Assembly: GCA_020027965.1 (NCBI GenBank)
Contig: JAHRHE010000019.1
Location: 1-38,128 of the forward strand
Origin: Nitrospirota bacterium
GTDB taxonomy: Bacteria > Nitrospirota > Nitrospiria > Nitrospirales > Nitrospiraceae
Length of the DNA: 38,128 nucleotides
Reading direction: 5' to 3'
Below, in pieces: positions 1-9,671 of the stretch. The notes below the pieces were generated by a model, which had not been told where the DNA came from, did not search any database, and worked only from the letters and a program-made list of their open reading frames with translations. The position numbers were made by a program, and so were the translations under genes. The number at the start of each line of letters is the position of its first letter. Position 1 is the stretch's first letter.

Positions 1-16
1 GATCCGGTTGAGGGCC

Positions 17-895
17 TTACTCGATATTCTGCACCTGTTCTCGAATCTTTTCCAGTTCGCCCTTCATGTGGATAACCAGAGCCGCGATCTCCGCATCATT
101 GGCTTTGGCCCCGATCGTGTTCACCTCTCGCCCCATCTCCTGTATGAGAAAATCCAGCGTCCGCCCGACGGCTCCCTCGCTCTTGAGCGACGTACTGAAC
201 TGCTCCAGATGAGAGCCTAACCGGGTCAACTCCTCAGACACATCGCACCGATCAGCGAAGAGCGCCAGTTCCTGGGTCAGGCGCGCGACATCGATCTGTC
301 CGGCACCGACCAGTCGCTCGATCCTTGCTTTCATGCGCTCGAAATGACCAGCGACCACCGTCGGGACTTTTTCTCTGATCCGCCTCGTCGCGTCAGCAAT
401 CTCGTCCACACGGGTGCGCGTATCACGGGCAAGCACCGCGCCCTCCCGTCGACGCATCGCATCCAAATCCGACAACGCGCCGGCGAGAAGCCGCTTCACG
501 ACACGCTGCAGCCCTTGATTCTCCACAGGCTGGTCTGAAATCGAGATAATCTCGCGGAAGCCGGCGAGAAGCGCCAGGTCAATAGTGCCGCTCAGGCGGA
601 GCTCGCGTTTGAGTACTGCGAGCAGTTGATGGTACTGCTTTGCGACCGCCCGGTCAAGGCTCAGCGTTTTTCCGGTGTCCCTGGCCCCCGTGAACGAGAC
701 GGTGAGGTCAATCCTCCCCCGTGTGCAGCGACGTTGGATGGTTCGCTTGAATTCTTCCTCCAGGCTCACCAGAGGTCGAGGCAGGCGTGCGACGACTTCG
801 CAAAAACGGTGATTGACGGCCCGGATTTCCACCGTGACCGACCCGCCGGCCCATGACGCCTCGCGTCTCCCATAGCCGGTCATGCTGCGGATCAT
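17..895 (-). CDS. yicC: YicC/YloC-family endoribonuclease
   Basis: This 292-residue protein opens with MIRSMTGYGR, the family's characteristic N-terminus, and closes with a DUF1732-type C-terminal half (DFLIQEMGREVNT, then GAKANDAEIA). Family members are cytoplasmic metal-dependent endoribonucleases that act in RNA turnover. The length matches the family norm of about 290 residues. I placed the start at the ATG of MIRSMTGYGR rather than at an upstream in-frame codon because family alignment begins there. Its ATG shares bases with the nth stop codon (ATGA overlap at 892-895), which implies translational coupling. It is the last gene seen in the clpC-tsaD-hflX-nth-yicC run; gmk and rpoZ often follow yicC in bacteria but would lie outside the window. 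The family call is secure; the cellular target is unknown. Confidence 0.93.
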   Translation of the reverse strand: MIRSMTGYGRREASWAGGSVTVEIRAVNHRFCEVVARLPRPLVSLEEEFKRTIQRRCTRGRIDLTVSFTGARDTGKTLSLDRAVAKQYHQLLAVLKRELRLSGTIDLALLAGFREIISISDQPVENQGLQRVVKRLLAGALSDLDAMRRREGAVLARDTRTRVDEIADATRRIREKVPTVVAGHFERMKARIERLVGAGQIDVARLTQELALFADRCDVSEELTRLGSHLEQFSTSLKSEGAVGRTLDFLIQEMGREVNTIGAKANDAEIAALVIHMKGELEKIREQVQNIE

Positions 896-1581
896 CGTGG
901 TCGCTTCCCTTCCCAAGCGCACTCCCGGTATATCGGACAGTCATGGCATTTCGGCGTTCTGGCCAGACACACGTAGCGACCATGAAGTAGCAGTCGCTGC
1001 GAGCCGGCAGTCCATTGCTCACGCGGAATCAACTCTTGCAACGCTTGCTCGATACGGCCTGGATCCTGGCTTCTCGACAGCCCGAGGCGCTGGGAGACCC
1101 GCTTGACGTGCGTATCCACCACGAGCGCCGGCTTCCCAAAGCAGTTGCCGAGAATCACATTGGCCGTCTTACGACCCACGCCGGGAAGCGTGACCAGCGC
1201 CTCCATGAAATCCGGGACGTGCCCGCCGAATCGAGCCGCCAGCTCACGCCCACACGCGATGATATGGCGTGCCTTGCTCTTGAAGAACCCGGTCGGCCGA
1301 ATGAGCCCCTCCAGCTCGGTCGGATTGGCCACGGCGTAATCCTCGGCACGGCGATACCGGGCGAACAATGCCGGGGTGACCCGGTTCACGCGTTCATCCG
1401 TGCATTGGGCCGAGAGGATCGTGGCCATGAGGAGCTCCAGGGGATTCTGATGTCCAAGCTCGACTCGAGCCGAAGGCATCGCGCGGCCGAGGGCGCGCAG
1501 GATCCTTCCCATCCGCCGCCGACCAGCGGGACCCGCTTTCGAGCCCACTTGGAGTCTGCCCCGCCGGCTCCCAATGCCCAC
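892..1581 (-). CDS. nth: Endonuclease III (DNA glycosylase/AP lyase)
   Basis: The protein removes oxidised pyrimidines from DNA and cleaves the resulting abasic site in base-excision repair. The helix-hairpin-helix LPGVGRKTANVIL carries the catalytic Lys, and VDTHVKRVSQRLGL carries the catalytic Asp. Four cysteines near the C-terminus follow C-X6-C-X2-C-X5-C and should bind a [4Fe-4S] cluster. The start is uncertain. The GTG at 1581 gives 229 residues with a 23-residue Arg/Gly-rich leader; the ATG at 1512 gives about 206 residues, nearer the family norm of about 210. Neither has a strong Shine-Dalgarno. It lies 14 bp after hflX and overlaps the yicC start, so all are probably co-transcribed. 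Confidence 0.94.
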   Translation of the reverse strand: MGIGSRRGRLQVGSKAGPAGRRRMGRILRALGRAMPSARVELGHQNPLELLMATILSAQCTDERVNRVTPALFARYRRAEDYAVANPTELEGLIRPTGFFKSKARHIIACGRELAARFGGHVPDFMEALVTLPGVGRKTANVILGNCFGKPALVVDTHVKRVSQRLGLSRSQDPGRIEQALQELIPREQWTAGSQRLLLHGRYVCLARTPKCHDCPIYRECAWEGKRPR

Positions 1582-1595
1582 GATCTCTCACTCAA

Positions 1596-3299
1596 TCAGC
1601 GCACAGCTCCCCGCTGCGACGCCACGGGTTCCGCGGAGGCGGCACGCTCAGCATCCCGTGCGTGCCGCCGACGCATGACTTCCGGCAGCATCCGGTCAAG
1701 AGCGTCACTGACCGGAGCCAACGTCTTAGGATGAAGCGCTGAGACACCTAATGCCGCATAGCGACGGCACAACGACTCTGCCTCACCCGCCGGCAAACGG
1801 TCGCACTTGTTGAACACGAGGAGGCGGGGAATCTGCGCCAGACCAAGCTCGGACAGGATGGTCTCGACGGCCTCCAGGTGACCCTGAGGATCCCGTGCGC
1901 TGGCATCCACCAGATGGAGCAGGATATCGGCATCCCGCAACTCTTCTAGCGTCGTGCGAAAGGCGCCCATCAGATCCTTCGGGAGATCGCGCATGAACCC
2001 GACCGTGTCCGTGATGATCACCTCTCGGTCGCGTGGAAAACGCAGCCTCCGGCTCGAAGTATCGAGGGTTTCAAATGGTCGATCCTGGGAGGGCACTTGG
2101 CTGTCCGTGAGCGCGTTCAAGAGCGTCGACTTACCGGCATTCGTATACCCGACGATCGAGACGATGGGGATCAACTTGCGGAACCGGCGGGCCCGGCGCT
2201 GGTCGCGATGACGCTCGAAGGCCGCCAGCTCGCGCTCGAGGTGGGCAAGACGATCGCGAACGCGCCGACGATCGGTTTCCAGCTTCGTCTCGCCGGGCCC
2301 TCTTCCCCCGATCCCGCCGCCCAACCGCGAGAGCGCGGTGCTCTTCCCGGAAAGGCGTGGCAGCAGGTACCGAAGCTGCGCCAGTTCAACCTGAATTTTT
2401 CCCTCTCGGCTGTGCGCCCGCCTGGCGAAAATGTCCAGAATGACCTGGGTCCGATCAACGACCTTCATCTCTGTCACTCCGGCGATCGCCCTGACCTGTG
2501 CCGGCGTCAGGTCTTGGTCGAAGATCAGGAGATTGGCGCCCCTGTGCAGGGCACGAATCACTACCTCCTTGAGCTTTCCGCTGCCCAGGACATACTTAGG
2601 ATGGATGTCCTGCGCACGCTGAACGACGGTCTCCAAAACGGTAATCCCATCCGAGCGGACGAGCTCAGCCAACTCCTCCAGTCTCTCCTGCTGTTCGAGC
2701 CGGCTTCGTTTCGAGGCGCTGACGAGGATCGCGGATTCCTCTCCGCCCTTCACCTCATGCCCGGGAGCGGCGCGTGCCGCCTCGGCTTCCAGCGCCTCCA
2801 CGAACTTATCGCATTCCAGATGAAAGGCATGAAATGGTCTTGGCTTCCAGACTTCACAAATCCGGCCTTGCGGGTTGGGGGGGAGGAGATGCGCCAGGTA
2901 CACCTCTGCGGGGAGCCCTTCAGCGCCGACCCCGATCGCCACCATCAGATCCAGTCGCAGCAGCGCCAAATCAGACAGATCATCTTGCGTCAACGGCTCG
3001 TTACGAAGGTGAGTATGGACGAGCCGGACCCCGCGCAGGGACCGCCGACCGAGACGGTGTTGCGAGAGGTCATTCAGGATGAGTTCCCGGCTGTCCCCGA
3101 CGATCACCTGGTCGATCGTTCCGCGCCTGGTTAGGAGGAGCCCGATTTGGCAGCGGATTTCGTGGGAGAGTTCTGTGCAGGCTCTGGCCAGCTCCGGCGT
3201 GACGACCTTATCGACGGGAACTCGACGACGATAGAGATGCTCCAGTCGCAACAGTTGGCTGGCTTTGAGGCCATGGACATGTCCGTGGACCGTAGGAAT
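1596..3299 (-). CDS. hflX: GTPase HflX, probable ATT start
   Basis: HflX is a ribosome-associated GTPase that splits or rescues stalled ribosomes under stress. Visible are the HflX N-terminal domain, the glycine-rich segment GGGIGGRGPGETKLE, and a G domain with G1 GYTNAGKST (about residue 384), G3 DTVGF and G4 NKCD. The first ATG/GTG/TTG-type start in frame is a TTG at 3251, but homology runs upstream: codons 3299-3252 encode a segment containing HGLKASQLL that precedes RLEHLYRRRVP, as in long HflX proteins. The frame meets a stop (TGA) just upstream, and the only plausible initiator is ATT at 3299-3297, eight bases after a GAGGAG Shine-Dalgarno. This gives 567 residues. The gene follows tsaD by 23 bp and precedes nth by 14 bp. 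Function is secure; the ATT start is a well-supported inference. Confidence 0.93.
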   Translation of the reverse strand: MPTVHGHVHGLKASQLLRLEHLYRRRVPVDKVVTPELARACTELSHEIRCQIGLLLTRRGTIDQVIVGDSRELILNDLSQHRLGRRSLRGVRLVHTHLRNEPLTQDDLSDLALLRLDLMVAIGVGAEGLPAEVYLAHLLPPNPQGRICEVWKPRPFHAFHLECDKFVEALEAEAARAAPGHEVKGGEESAILVSASKRSRLEQQERLEELAELVRSDGITVLETVVQRAQDIHPKYVLGSGKLKEVVIRALHRGANLLIFDQDLTPAQVRAIAGVTEMKVVDRTQVILDIFARRAHSREGKIQVELAQLRYLLPRLSGKSTALSRLGGGIGGRGPGETKLETDRRRVRDRLAHLERELAAFERHRDQRRARRFRKLIPIVSIVGYTNAGKSTLLNALTDSQVPSQDRPFETLDTSSRRLRFPRDREVIITDTVGFMRDLPKDLMGAFRTTLEELRDADILLHLVDASARDPQGHLEAVETILSELGLAQIPRLLVFNKCDRLPAGEAESLCRRYAALGVSALHPKTLAPVSDALDRMLPEVMRRRHARDAERAASAEPVASQRGAVR

Positions 3300-3322
3300 G
3301 GTCTGCGCTCCTCAGTTCGCGT

Positions 3323-4459
3323 TCAGGCGTGGGGACGACTGCGATGGGCTTTCCGACCAGCAGTGACGGCGACCCGTCCGGGGCGTGACGATTCGGGCCT
3401 CGGGCCGCAGGCCAGCTCATCCAACCGGACAGCCATGTGGGTCTCCGGCAGTGTCCATTCCGCATCGGCCTCCATGTCCCATGCATTGAACCGGCCCTTC
3501 GCGTAGGCCCAGTGCCCCGCCTTGGCGATCATGACTGCATTGTCGGTGCAGTAGGCGGCGCGAGGAAGTGAGAGACGGACTCCCGTGGCCCTCGCGCGCT
3601 CGGCAAGCAGTGCCCGGAGCCTCGTGTTGGCTGAGACCCCTCCGACCACTGCCAAGGCATCAACGTGGAAGCGCCGGACAGCCTCAAAGCCCTTGTCCAC
3701 CAGGACTTCAACGATCGCCTCCTGAAATCCGGCCGCGATATCGCTCACCGCCCTGGGCTTCCCAGACCGGTCCACATCACGCAGGTAGTACAACAGGGCG
3801 GTCTTGATCCCGCTGAAGCTGAAATCCAGGTTGCTCCGCATGCGGTAGGGACGCGGAAAGCGGATGGCAGCCTTATTCCCGATGCGGGCCATCCGGTCAA
3901 TCGCCGGCCCGCCTGGGTAGCCGAGGGCCAGCATCTTGGCCGCTTTATCAAAGGCCTCACCGGCCGCGTCATCCAGCGTTCGACCGATGAGTCGGTAGCT
4001 TCCGGGTGACTCGACCAGAAACAGGTGTGTATGGCCCCCCGAGACCACGAGGACGATGCAGGGTGTGGGAAAGTCGGGCTCATCGATCCAGGCGGATGCC
4101 AAATGCCCTTCCAGGTGATTCACACCGATCAGGGGAATCTTCAGGGCGTAAGCCAGCGCCTTGCTGAAACAGACGCCGACCAGCAGGGCCCCGGCCAGCC
4201 CAGGCCCACGAGTGACGGCCACCGCACTCAAGCTTGACCAGGGAAGGCCGGCCTGCTGCATGGCGTCTGCCACGATACTCTCCACCGTCTCGATGTGCCG
4301 GCGCGAGGCCAGTTCCGGAACCACGCCGCCGTACTTGCCATGCACATCATGCTGCGAAGAGAGCACACTCGAGGCCACACGCCCGTCGCTGTCGACGACC
4401 GCAGCAGCGGTCTCGTCGCAGGAGGTCTCGATTCCCAGGATCAGGGGTCTGGGGTACAA
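3323..4459 (-). CDS. tsaD: tRNA N6-threonylcarbamoyladenosine transferase TsaD
   Basis: TsaD transfers the threonylcarbamoyl group to A37 of ANN-decoding tRNAs, working with TsaB, TsaC and TsaE. The protein begins LGIETSCDETAAA and contains the metal-binding HLEGH, the nucleotide-binding VVSGGHTHL, then GGVSANTRL and CTDNAVMIA, all diagnostic. It starts at a TTG (4459); a GAGG stretch about nine bases upstream could serve as ribosome binding site. At 378 residues it is some 35 longer than usual, because of an Arg/Pro/Ser-rich tail after the last conserved block (ACGPRPESSRP onward). That tail may be disordered and has no recognisable domain. It sits between clpC (103 bp upstream) and hflX (23 bp downstream) in the same direction, consistent with one transcript. 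Confidence 0.95.
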   Translation of the reverse strand: MYPRPLILGIETSCDETAAAVVDSDGRVASSVLSSQHDVHGKYGGVVPELASRRHIETVESIVADAMQQAGLPWSSLSAVAVTRGPGLAGALLVGVCFSKALAYALKIPLIGVNHLEGHLASAWIDEPDFPTPCIVLVVSGGHTHLFLVESPGSYRLIGRTLDDAAGEAFDKAAKMLALGYPGGPAIDRMARIGNKAAIRFPRPYRMRSNLDFSFSGIKTALLYYLRDVDRSGKPRAVSDIAAGFQEAIVEVLVDKGFEAVRRFHVDALAVVGGVSANTRLRALLAERARATGVRLSLPRAAYCTDNAVMIAKAGHWAYAKGRFNAWDMEADAEWTLPETHMAVRLDELACGPRPESSRPGRVAVTAGRKAHRSRPHA

Positions 4460-4562
4460 CCTAGGGCCTCATGGAGGAGTGAGTGGCTGAGGCGTCGGGT
4501 ACGCTCCGGACCGGAGAAGGCGAGGAAATCGACAGGGCGCGGACCGGTGGGAACGATGCGAG

Positions 4563-6992
4563 TCAAACTCCCGCCAGGGCCTCTTCTTCCACAAACAAGG
4601 GGGAGTCGTCCCGCAGCACCACTTTGATCTTCCGGGCATCTTTGAAGCGGCCCTTGATCAACTCTTCCGAAAGTGGGTCGCCGAGGTTCTTCTGGATGGT
4701 TCGCCGCATCGGGCGGGCTCCGTACAGCGGCTGATACCCTTCCTTGATCAGCCACTGCTTCACGTCTTCGCCCACCTCCAGTTGAACACCCCGCTCCACC
4801 AACCGGCCATTCAATTCCTTGATCAGGATGTCCAGGATCCCGCAGAGGTGCTCTCTTTCAAGCTGGTGGAACACCACCACTTCGTCGATGCGATTCAAGA
4901 ATTCCGGGCTGAATGCCCGGCGCAACTCACCGAGCACTTCGTCCTTCATCCGTCGATTGGCCTCGGTCTGCTCCGCGCGGTGGAATCCGAGCGAGACGCC
5001 CTTCTGGATCAGCTTGGTTCCCAAATTGGAGGTCATAATCACGACGGTATTCTTGAAATCAACTTTCCGGCCAAGGCTATCGGTCAAGACACCGTCATCC
5101 AGCACCTGGAGCAGCACGTTAAAGATGTCGGGATGGGCCTTCTCAATTTCATCGAACAGCACCACCGAATAAGGCCGGCGACGCACCCTCTCGGTCAACT
5201 GACCACCCTCCTCGTATCCGACGTATCCGGGAGGCGCTCCAAACAGGCGGGAACTGGTAAACTTCTCCTGATACTCGGACATGTCGATGCGAACCAGGGC
5301 ATCCTCGGTGTTGAAGAGAAACTCGGCCAACGCCCGCGCCAGTTCCGTCTTGCCGACTCCGGTGGGTCCCAGGAAAATGAACGACCCGATCGGTTTCTTC
5401 GCCTCCTTGAGGCCGGCGCGGGACCGCCGGATCGCCCGACACACGGCGGAGATCGCCTCTTCCTGACCCACAATTCTCTTGTGGAGAAATTCCTCCATGT
5501 GCAAGAGCTTGCTGGATTCCTCTTCCTCCAGCTTGAATAGCGGAATGCCCGTCATCTTGGAGACCACGTAGGCGACGTCTTCCTTCGTGATGACCGGTTT
5601 GTGTTTTTCCTGGTTCTTCTTCCACTCTCGCTTCGATTCATCGAGGAGTTTTCGCAACCGTTCCTCTTCCTCCCTGAATCGCACCGCTTCTTCGAAGTTC
5701 TGGAGTGAGATGGCCAGCTCTTTCTCACGCGACACTTTTTTGAGCTCCTGCTCAAGGGCCTTGAGCTCTCCGGGCAGCGCGTACGTTTGCAGCTTGGCAC
5801 GTGACCCGGTCTCGTCGATCAGGTCGATGGCCTTGTCTGGCAGGAACCGGTCCGTGATGTACCGGTCGGACAGCTTGACGGATTCAATGATGGCCTCTTC
5901 GGTGATCTCCACCCCGTGGTGATCCTCATACCGATCCCGGAGGCCCTGGATGATCCGGATCGTCTCCTCGATATTCGGTGGCTGGACGTAGATCGGTTGG
6001 AAGCGTCGCTTCAAGGCGCCGTCCTTTTCGATGTGCTTGCGGTATTCATCCAGCGTGGTCGCGCCGATACACTGGATCTCTCCGCGAGAGAGGGCCGGCT
6101 TGAGCATGTTCGACGCGTCGATCGAGCCCTCCGCGGCCCCGGCGCCCACGAGCGTGTGGAGCTCGTCGATGAAGATGATGATGTTCCCCGCCTGGACGAT
6201 CTCCTTCATGACGACTTTCAGGCGTTCTTCGAACTGGCCACGGTACTTCGTGCCGGCCACCAGCGATCCGAGGTCCAACGCAATGACGCGCCGTGACAGG
6301 AGGTTATCTGGAACCTCGGACATCACAATCCGCTGCGCCAGGCCTTCCACGATCGCCGTCTTCCCGACTCCCGATTCGCCGATGAGGACCGGATTATTCT
6401 TGGTCCGGCGACTGAGGATCTGAAGCACGCGCTCGATCTCGTCCATCCGGCCAATGACGGGATCCAGCTGTCCCTCCTGGGCCAACTGGGTCAGATCTCG
6501 ACCGAATTCATCGAGTGCCGGCGTGTTGCTCTTTCGATCCCGTTCCCGAGGGGCGGACTTGCGGAGAAAGGTGACCGTCAATTGTCTGGCCGTGAGCAGA
6601 TTGGCTCCGAGGCTCCGGAGGATCTTTCCGCCGATGCCCTCCTCTTCCCGCAGCAAGCCCAGGAGCAGATGCTCGCTACCGATGTGATTGTGCCCCAGCA
6701 GACGGGCTTCCTCGACCCCGTATTCGATGACTTTCTTGACGCGGGGGCTAAAGGGGATTTCGCCGAAGGTCATGGTGGTACCGCCGCTCGGGAGATTCCG
6801 TTCGATCTCAAGTCGGATCTGCTCAGCGGACAGCCCCATCTTCTTGATGATCATCAGGGCGATTCCGTCTGACTCACGGAGAATGGCCAAGACCAAGTGT
6901 TCCGTCCCCAGGTAGTCATTCTGGTGACGTTCGGCCTCTTCTCGTGCCAGGATGATGATCTTCCGACCCTTATCCGTGAATCGTTCGAACAT
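4563..6992 (-). CDS. clpC: ATP-dependent Clp protease ATPase subunit ClpC
   Basis: ClpC is a AAA+ unfoldase that feeds substrates to ClpP and handles misfolded or regulated proteins. It has two N-terminal Clp-N repeats (about residues 1-145), AAA1 with Walker [10 protein letters not shown] (about 205-213) and Walker [11 protein letters not shown], a middle region with a UVR-like [16 protein letters not shown], and AAA2 with [11 protein letters not shown] and [11 protein letters not shown]. The 809-residue length fits ClpC. The start [10 protein letters not shown] is preceded by AAGGAGG five bases away, which excludes the longer upstream frame. A consensus promoter (7070-7098) lies about 80 bp upstream. 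No ctsR or mcsAB is next to it, unlike in Firmicutes. Confidence 0.97.
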   Translation of the reverse strand: MFERFTDKGRKIIILAREEAERHQNDYLGTEHLVLAILRESDGIALMIIKKMGLSAEQIRLEIERNLPSGGTTMTFGEIPFSPRVKKVIEYGVEEARLLGHNHIGSEHLLLGLLREEEGIGGKILRSLGANLLTARQLTVTFLRKSAPRERDRKSNTPALDEFGRDLTQLAQEGQLDPVIGRMDEIERVLQILSRRTKNNPVLIGESGVGKTAIVEGLAQRIVMSEVPDNLLSRRVIALDLGSLVAGTKYRGQFEERLKVVMKEIVQAGNIIIFIDELHTLVGAGAAEGSIDASNMLKPALSRGEIQCIGATTLDEYRKHIEKDGALKRRFQPIYVQPPNIEETIRIIQGLRDRYEDHHGVEITEEAIIESVKLSDRYITDRFLPDKAIDLIDETGSRAKLQTYALPGELKALEQELKKVSREKELAISLQNFEEAVRFREEEERLRKLLDESKREWKKNQEKHKPVITKEDVAYVVSKMTGIPLFKLEEEESSKLLHMEEFLHKRIVGQEEAISAVCRAIRRSRAGLKEAKKPIGSFIFLGPTGVGKTELARALAEFLFNTEDALVRIDMSEYQEKFTSSRLFGAPPGYVGYEEGGQLTERVRRRPYSVVLFDEIEKAHPDIFNVLLQVLDDGVLTDSLGRKVDFKNTVVIMTSNLGTKLIQKGVSLGFHRAEQTEANRRMKDEVLGELRRAFSPEFLNRIDEVVVFHQLEREHLCGILDILIKELNGRLVERGVQLEVGEDVKQWLIKEGYQPLYGARPMRRTIQKNLGDPLSEELIKGRFKDARKIKVVLRDDSPLFVEEEALAGV

Positions 6993-7069
6993 CCTGCCTC
7001 CTTCGATGACGGGGATCAGTTCACTCTTCAAACGGCCCGACGAACGCAACTCTCGAAAAATCTGTCGTA

Positions 7070-7098
7070 ATTCTATCGGTCCCCCGGTTCGGTGTCAA
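7070..7098 (-). promoter_or_regulatory. Sigma70-like promoter for the clpC operon
   Basis: On the minus strand TTGACA (7098-7093) is followed after 17 bp by TAGAAT (7075-7070). Transcription should start near 7063, giving a leader of about 70 nt with AAGGAGG before the clpC ATG. The near-consensus boxes and optimal spacing make this the clearest promoter in the window. No CIRCE or CtsR-type repeat was noticed beside it. Confidence 0.75.
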
Positions 7099-7176
7099 GG
7101 CCTGTTGCTGCAGCGCGTCGGCCTCCCGCGCGTCCGCGGACCCATGTGTGCGCGAAAGTGCTCGCCAAGGCATTCA

Positions 7177-7206
7177 TTGACAAGAAATCAGGCCTACCGA
7201 TACAAT
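7177..7206 (+). promoter_or_regulatory. Sigma70-like promoter for nadK
   Basis: TTGACA (7177-7182), 18 bp, then TACAAT (7201-7206) point rightward to nadK, whose ATG is at 7266. It is divergent from the clpC promoter about 80 bp away. The predicted start of transcription is near 7213, leaving a leader of roughly 50 nt. Confidence 0.7.
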
Positions 7207-7265
7207 CCGGCACCCATTTCCACGCGCGGCGACGGCTCCGGACCGCTCGCTGCATCGAGAGAGCG

Positions 7266-8120
7266 ATGAAAACCATCGGCATCCTGACCAAGCCGAAGTT
7301 TCCCGATGTCAAGAGGATCGTGAAGGACCTGGTCGCCTGGCTCCGGGAGCGGAAGACAGATCCGTTGTTCGACAGCACGACGGCGGCCCTCCTCGGCGAA
7401 CCCGCCACAGCTCAGAAAGCCCAGATCGCGGCACTGTCCGATATGGTCCTCGTGCTCGGTGGCGACGGCACGATGCTGAACGCAGCTCGGCTGGTCTCGG
7501 AACGCGCCGTCCCGATCCTCGGCGTCAATATGGGGGGCCTGGGGTTCCTCACGGAAGTCAGCCTGGAACAGCTCTATCCCGCGCTCGAGAGAGTCTTCGC
7601 CCACGAGTTCTCTCTGGATGAACGCCTCATGCTCCAGGCGAGTATTCATCGCCACGGCGAGGACGTCGCCAGGGCCACTGTCTTGAACGATGTCGTGGTG
7701 AGCAAGGGCACCCTCGCGCGGATGATTGAGATCCAGATCACGGTCGACGGGCAGTTCGTCACGAGCCTGCGCGGCGACGGGGTCATCGTCTCGACGCCCA
7801 CGGGTTCGACGGCGTACTCACTGTCCTCCGGCGGACCGATCATGCACCCGTCGGTCCAGGCCTTGATCCTCACGCCCATCTGCCCGCACACTTTGACCCA
7901 TAGGCCTCTGCTGATTCCGAGCTACGTGACCGTGGAGGTGACGCTGACCAGTCGAGATGAGGGCGCCATGACCACCTTCGACGGGCAGGTGGTCGTCTCC
8001 ATAACCCAGGGAGACACGGTGACGATCCGGGCCTCGGACCATCGGACGCAACTCATCCGATTCCCTGACCGGACCTATTATGAGGTTCTTCGGAAAAAAT
8101 TAAAATGGGGAGATGGTTAA
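7266..8120 (+). CDS. nadK: NAD kinase
   Basis: The enzyme phosphorylates NAD to NADP using ATP and is the only known route to NADP in bacteria. The diagnostic GGDGTML lies about residue 65, followed by NDVVVSKG and the glycine-rich GDGVIVSTPTGSTAYSLS. At 284 residues it matches the family. The start MKTIGILTKPK has GAGAG just upstream; an in-frame extension back to 7092 would cross its own promoter and is rejected. It converges on the flavoprotein gene, and the two stop codons interlock in a shared TTAA (8117-8120). Confidence 0.96.
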   Translation: MKTIGILTKPKFPDVKRIVKDLVAWLRERKTDPLFDSTTAALLGEPATAQKAQIAALSDMVLVLGGDGTMLNAARLVSERAVPILGVNMGGLGFLTEVSLEQLYPALERVFAHEFSLDERLMLQASIHRHGEDVARATVLNDVVVSKGTLARMIEIQITVDGQFVTSLRGDGVIVSTPTGSTAYSLSSGGPIMHPSVQALILTPICPHTLTHRPLLIPSYVTVEVTLTSRDEGAMTTFDGQVVVSITQGDTVTIRASDHRTQLIRFPDRTYYEVLRKKLKWGDG

Positions 8121-9511
8121 CTCGCGGCGTGCGCGGTCGAGCCGGCGCCTCTGCGCTGGATCTGCGTAAGCATCTCCTCGTTGGTGGAAAACTTGAATTC
8201 GCCGATAGAGTCCGGGGGGGTTCGCTGCTGTTTTTCGACTCCCTCCAGCAGCCGGAGCGATTCCACATCGACGACCTGGACCTGACGGGCGTTCAGCAAA
8301 GCCCTGAGCGGACGCAGCGCTCCCTCGATCGTGTTCCGGTCACGCGGCGCCTGCCTCTCTAGGAAGCGGGTCACGACCTCCGCGCACCATTCACCGTCCC
8401 GCTTGGCGATGCCCACCAGCCCTTCGCTGGCTTTGCGTGCCCACCCGGTGAGGAACACTCCCTCGATCACCTTTCCCGTTGCCTCATCGTAGGCCTGAAA
8501 GAGGGAGTCGTCCGGATCATTCTCGGTCGGCGCCGGGCAGGTGACGAAGGCACCGTTCTTATACGGGAGGCCGACGGTCTCGTCCACTCGGTCTCCCACC
8601 GCGAACACCACACTATCGCACGGGAACTCGTAGTACTGCTTCAGCCCGACGGCGGCGAAGTCCTGACCCTTGGGCTCGAGTCTGTTTTCCTCAATTTCGA
8701 GACCGCGGACCCGATTGTTGGCATCCGTCAGGACCCGGCGCGGCGAGGCCAGGAATCGGAACCCGACCTTTGTCTGGCTGTTCGCGGGGTCGCATTTGGT
8801 GAATTCGTCCACCATCCCCTTGAGAATCTCGTCCGGCTTCTGACCGGCCGCCTCCAGCCGGGGGCCAATCCGGGAGAACTCCTGCGTCAACGCCTCCTGA
8901 TCGACGTTGGCGCAGACTGCCCGGATCTCCTTGGGATTATACTTCCGTTCCGCCGGTCCTCGGCGGGCAATGGCGGTCACTCGCTCGACCTTCTTATACC
9001 GCACGAGCCAATGGCTGATGTCCACCATCACATCGCCGACCCCGATGATGGCCACGCGGCGTCCCATCTCGAAGCGGCGCTCGCTGAAACTGGGGAGCTG
9101 ATTGAAGTGATAGACGACATCCTTGGCGTGATAGACCCCGATTGCGGAATCTCCTTCTACTCCGATGGTCTTGGTCCCCTGCGCCCCCGTGGCGAACACC
9201 AGGGCGCTCGCGCCCACGCTGCGGAGTTCGTCCACGGTGAGATCCTTGCCTCGGCCCACGCAAACGTTCCCGAAGTAGTGCACGTTGGGACGTGCAAGGA
9301 TCTCCCAATAGGTTTTCCTGAGTCCCCCGCGCAGCTTGAGCTTGCTCGGAAAAATTCCGTATTCTGCGAGCCCGCCGAACTTGATGTCTCGATTCAAGAT
9401 CACTACGTCATGGCCGGCTTTGGACAGGATGTTCGCCAGTGCCATTCCCGCCGGTCCCGCTCCGACCACGATGATCACGTGGCCGCCTGCCCCCCCCATC
9501 GAAGTCGCCAT
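8117..9511 (-). CDS. Adrenodoxin reductase-like FAD/NAD(P)-dependent oxidoreductase
   Basis: The 464-residue flavoprotein has an FAD-binding GAGPAG near residue 17 and a second nucleotide-binding site, IIGVGDVMVDISHWL, followed by ARRGPAERKYNPKEIR. That segment resembles the NADPH site of adrenodoxin reductase/FprA ferredoxin-NADP reductases and the small subunit of glutamate synthase. A third segment, VFLTGWARKASEGLVGIAKRDGE, is the conserved C-terminal FAD-contact region of that group. It probably shuttles electrons between NADPH and a ferredoxin; the partner is not encoded nearby. I chose the ATG at 9511 because GGAGAG precedes it and the upstream GTG (9547) has no ribosome binding site. 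It faces nadK tail to tail. Confidence 0.82.
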   Translation of the reverse strand: MATSMGGAGGHVIIVVGAGPAGMALANILSKAGHDVVILNRDIKFGGLAEYGIFPSKLKLRGGLRKTYWEILARPNVHYFGNVCVGRGKDLTVDELRSVGASALVFATGAQGTKTIGVEGDSAIGVYHAKDVVYHFNQLPSFSERRFEMGRRVAIIGVGDVMVDISHWLVRYKKVERVTAIARRGPAERKYNPKEIRAVCANVDQEALTQEFSRIGPRLEAAGQKPDEILKGMVDEFTKCDPANSQTKVGFRFLASPRRVLTDANNRVRGLEIEENRLEPKGQDFAAVGLKQYYEFPCDSVVFAVGDRVDETVGLPYKNGAFVTCPAPTENDPDDSLFQAYDEATGKVIEGVFLTGWARKASEGLVGIAKRDGEWCAEVVTRFLERQAPRDRNTIEGALRPLRALLNARQVQVVDVESLRLLEGVEKQQRTPPDSIGEFKFSTNEEMLTQIQRRGAGSTAHAAS

Positions 9512-9580
9512 CGTCTCTACTCTCCGGTCATCAGCTCGCGACGACACTTAATCTGGCCGGAACCTGAGAATTTCCGCGAC

Positions 9581-9608
9581 ATTAGCACAGGCGCTTTCCA
9601 GTTGTCAA
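9581..9608 (-). promoter_or_regulatory. Sigma70-like promoter for the flavoprotein gene
   Basis: On the minus strand TTGACA (9608-9603), 16 bp, then GCTAAT (9586-9581), lie in the gap between fumC and the flavoprotein gene. Transcription would start near 9574, about 60 nt before the ATG at 9511. Confidence 0.5.
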
Positions 9609-9671
9609 AGCCCAAGTTCTCTCCCGGAGCATCGGCAGGAGCATCCAGGGCCGGCCCCTCACTGGACCGGA

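Noticed and set aside
1015-1734. A 239-codon plus-strand open frame over nth and hflX
   Set aside because: It is antisense to two well-supported genes and without domain features.
2097-3134. A 345-codon open frame on the plus strand opposite hflX
   Set aside because: It is antisense to a clear gene, its product has no recognisable motif, and it is explained by GC-rich codon bias.
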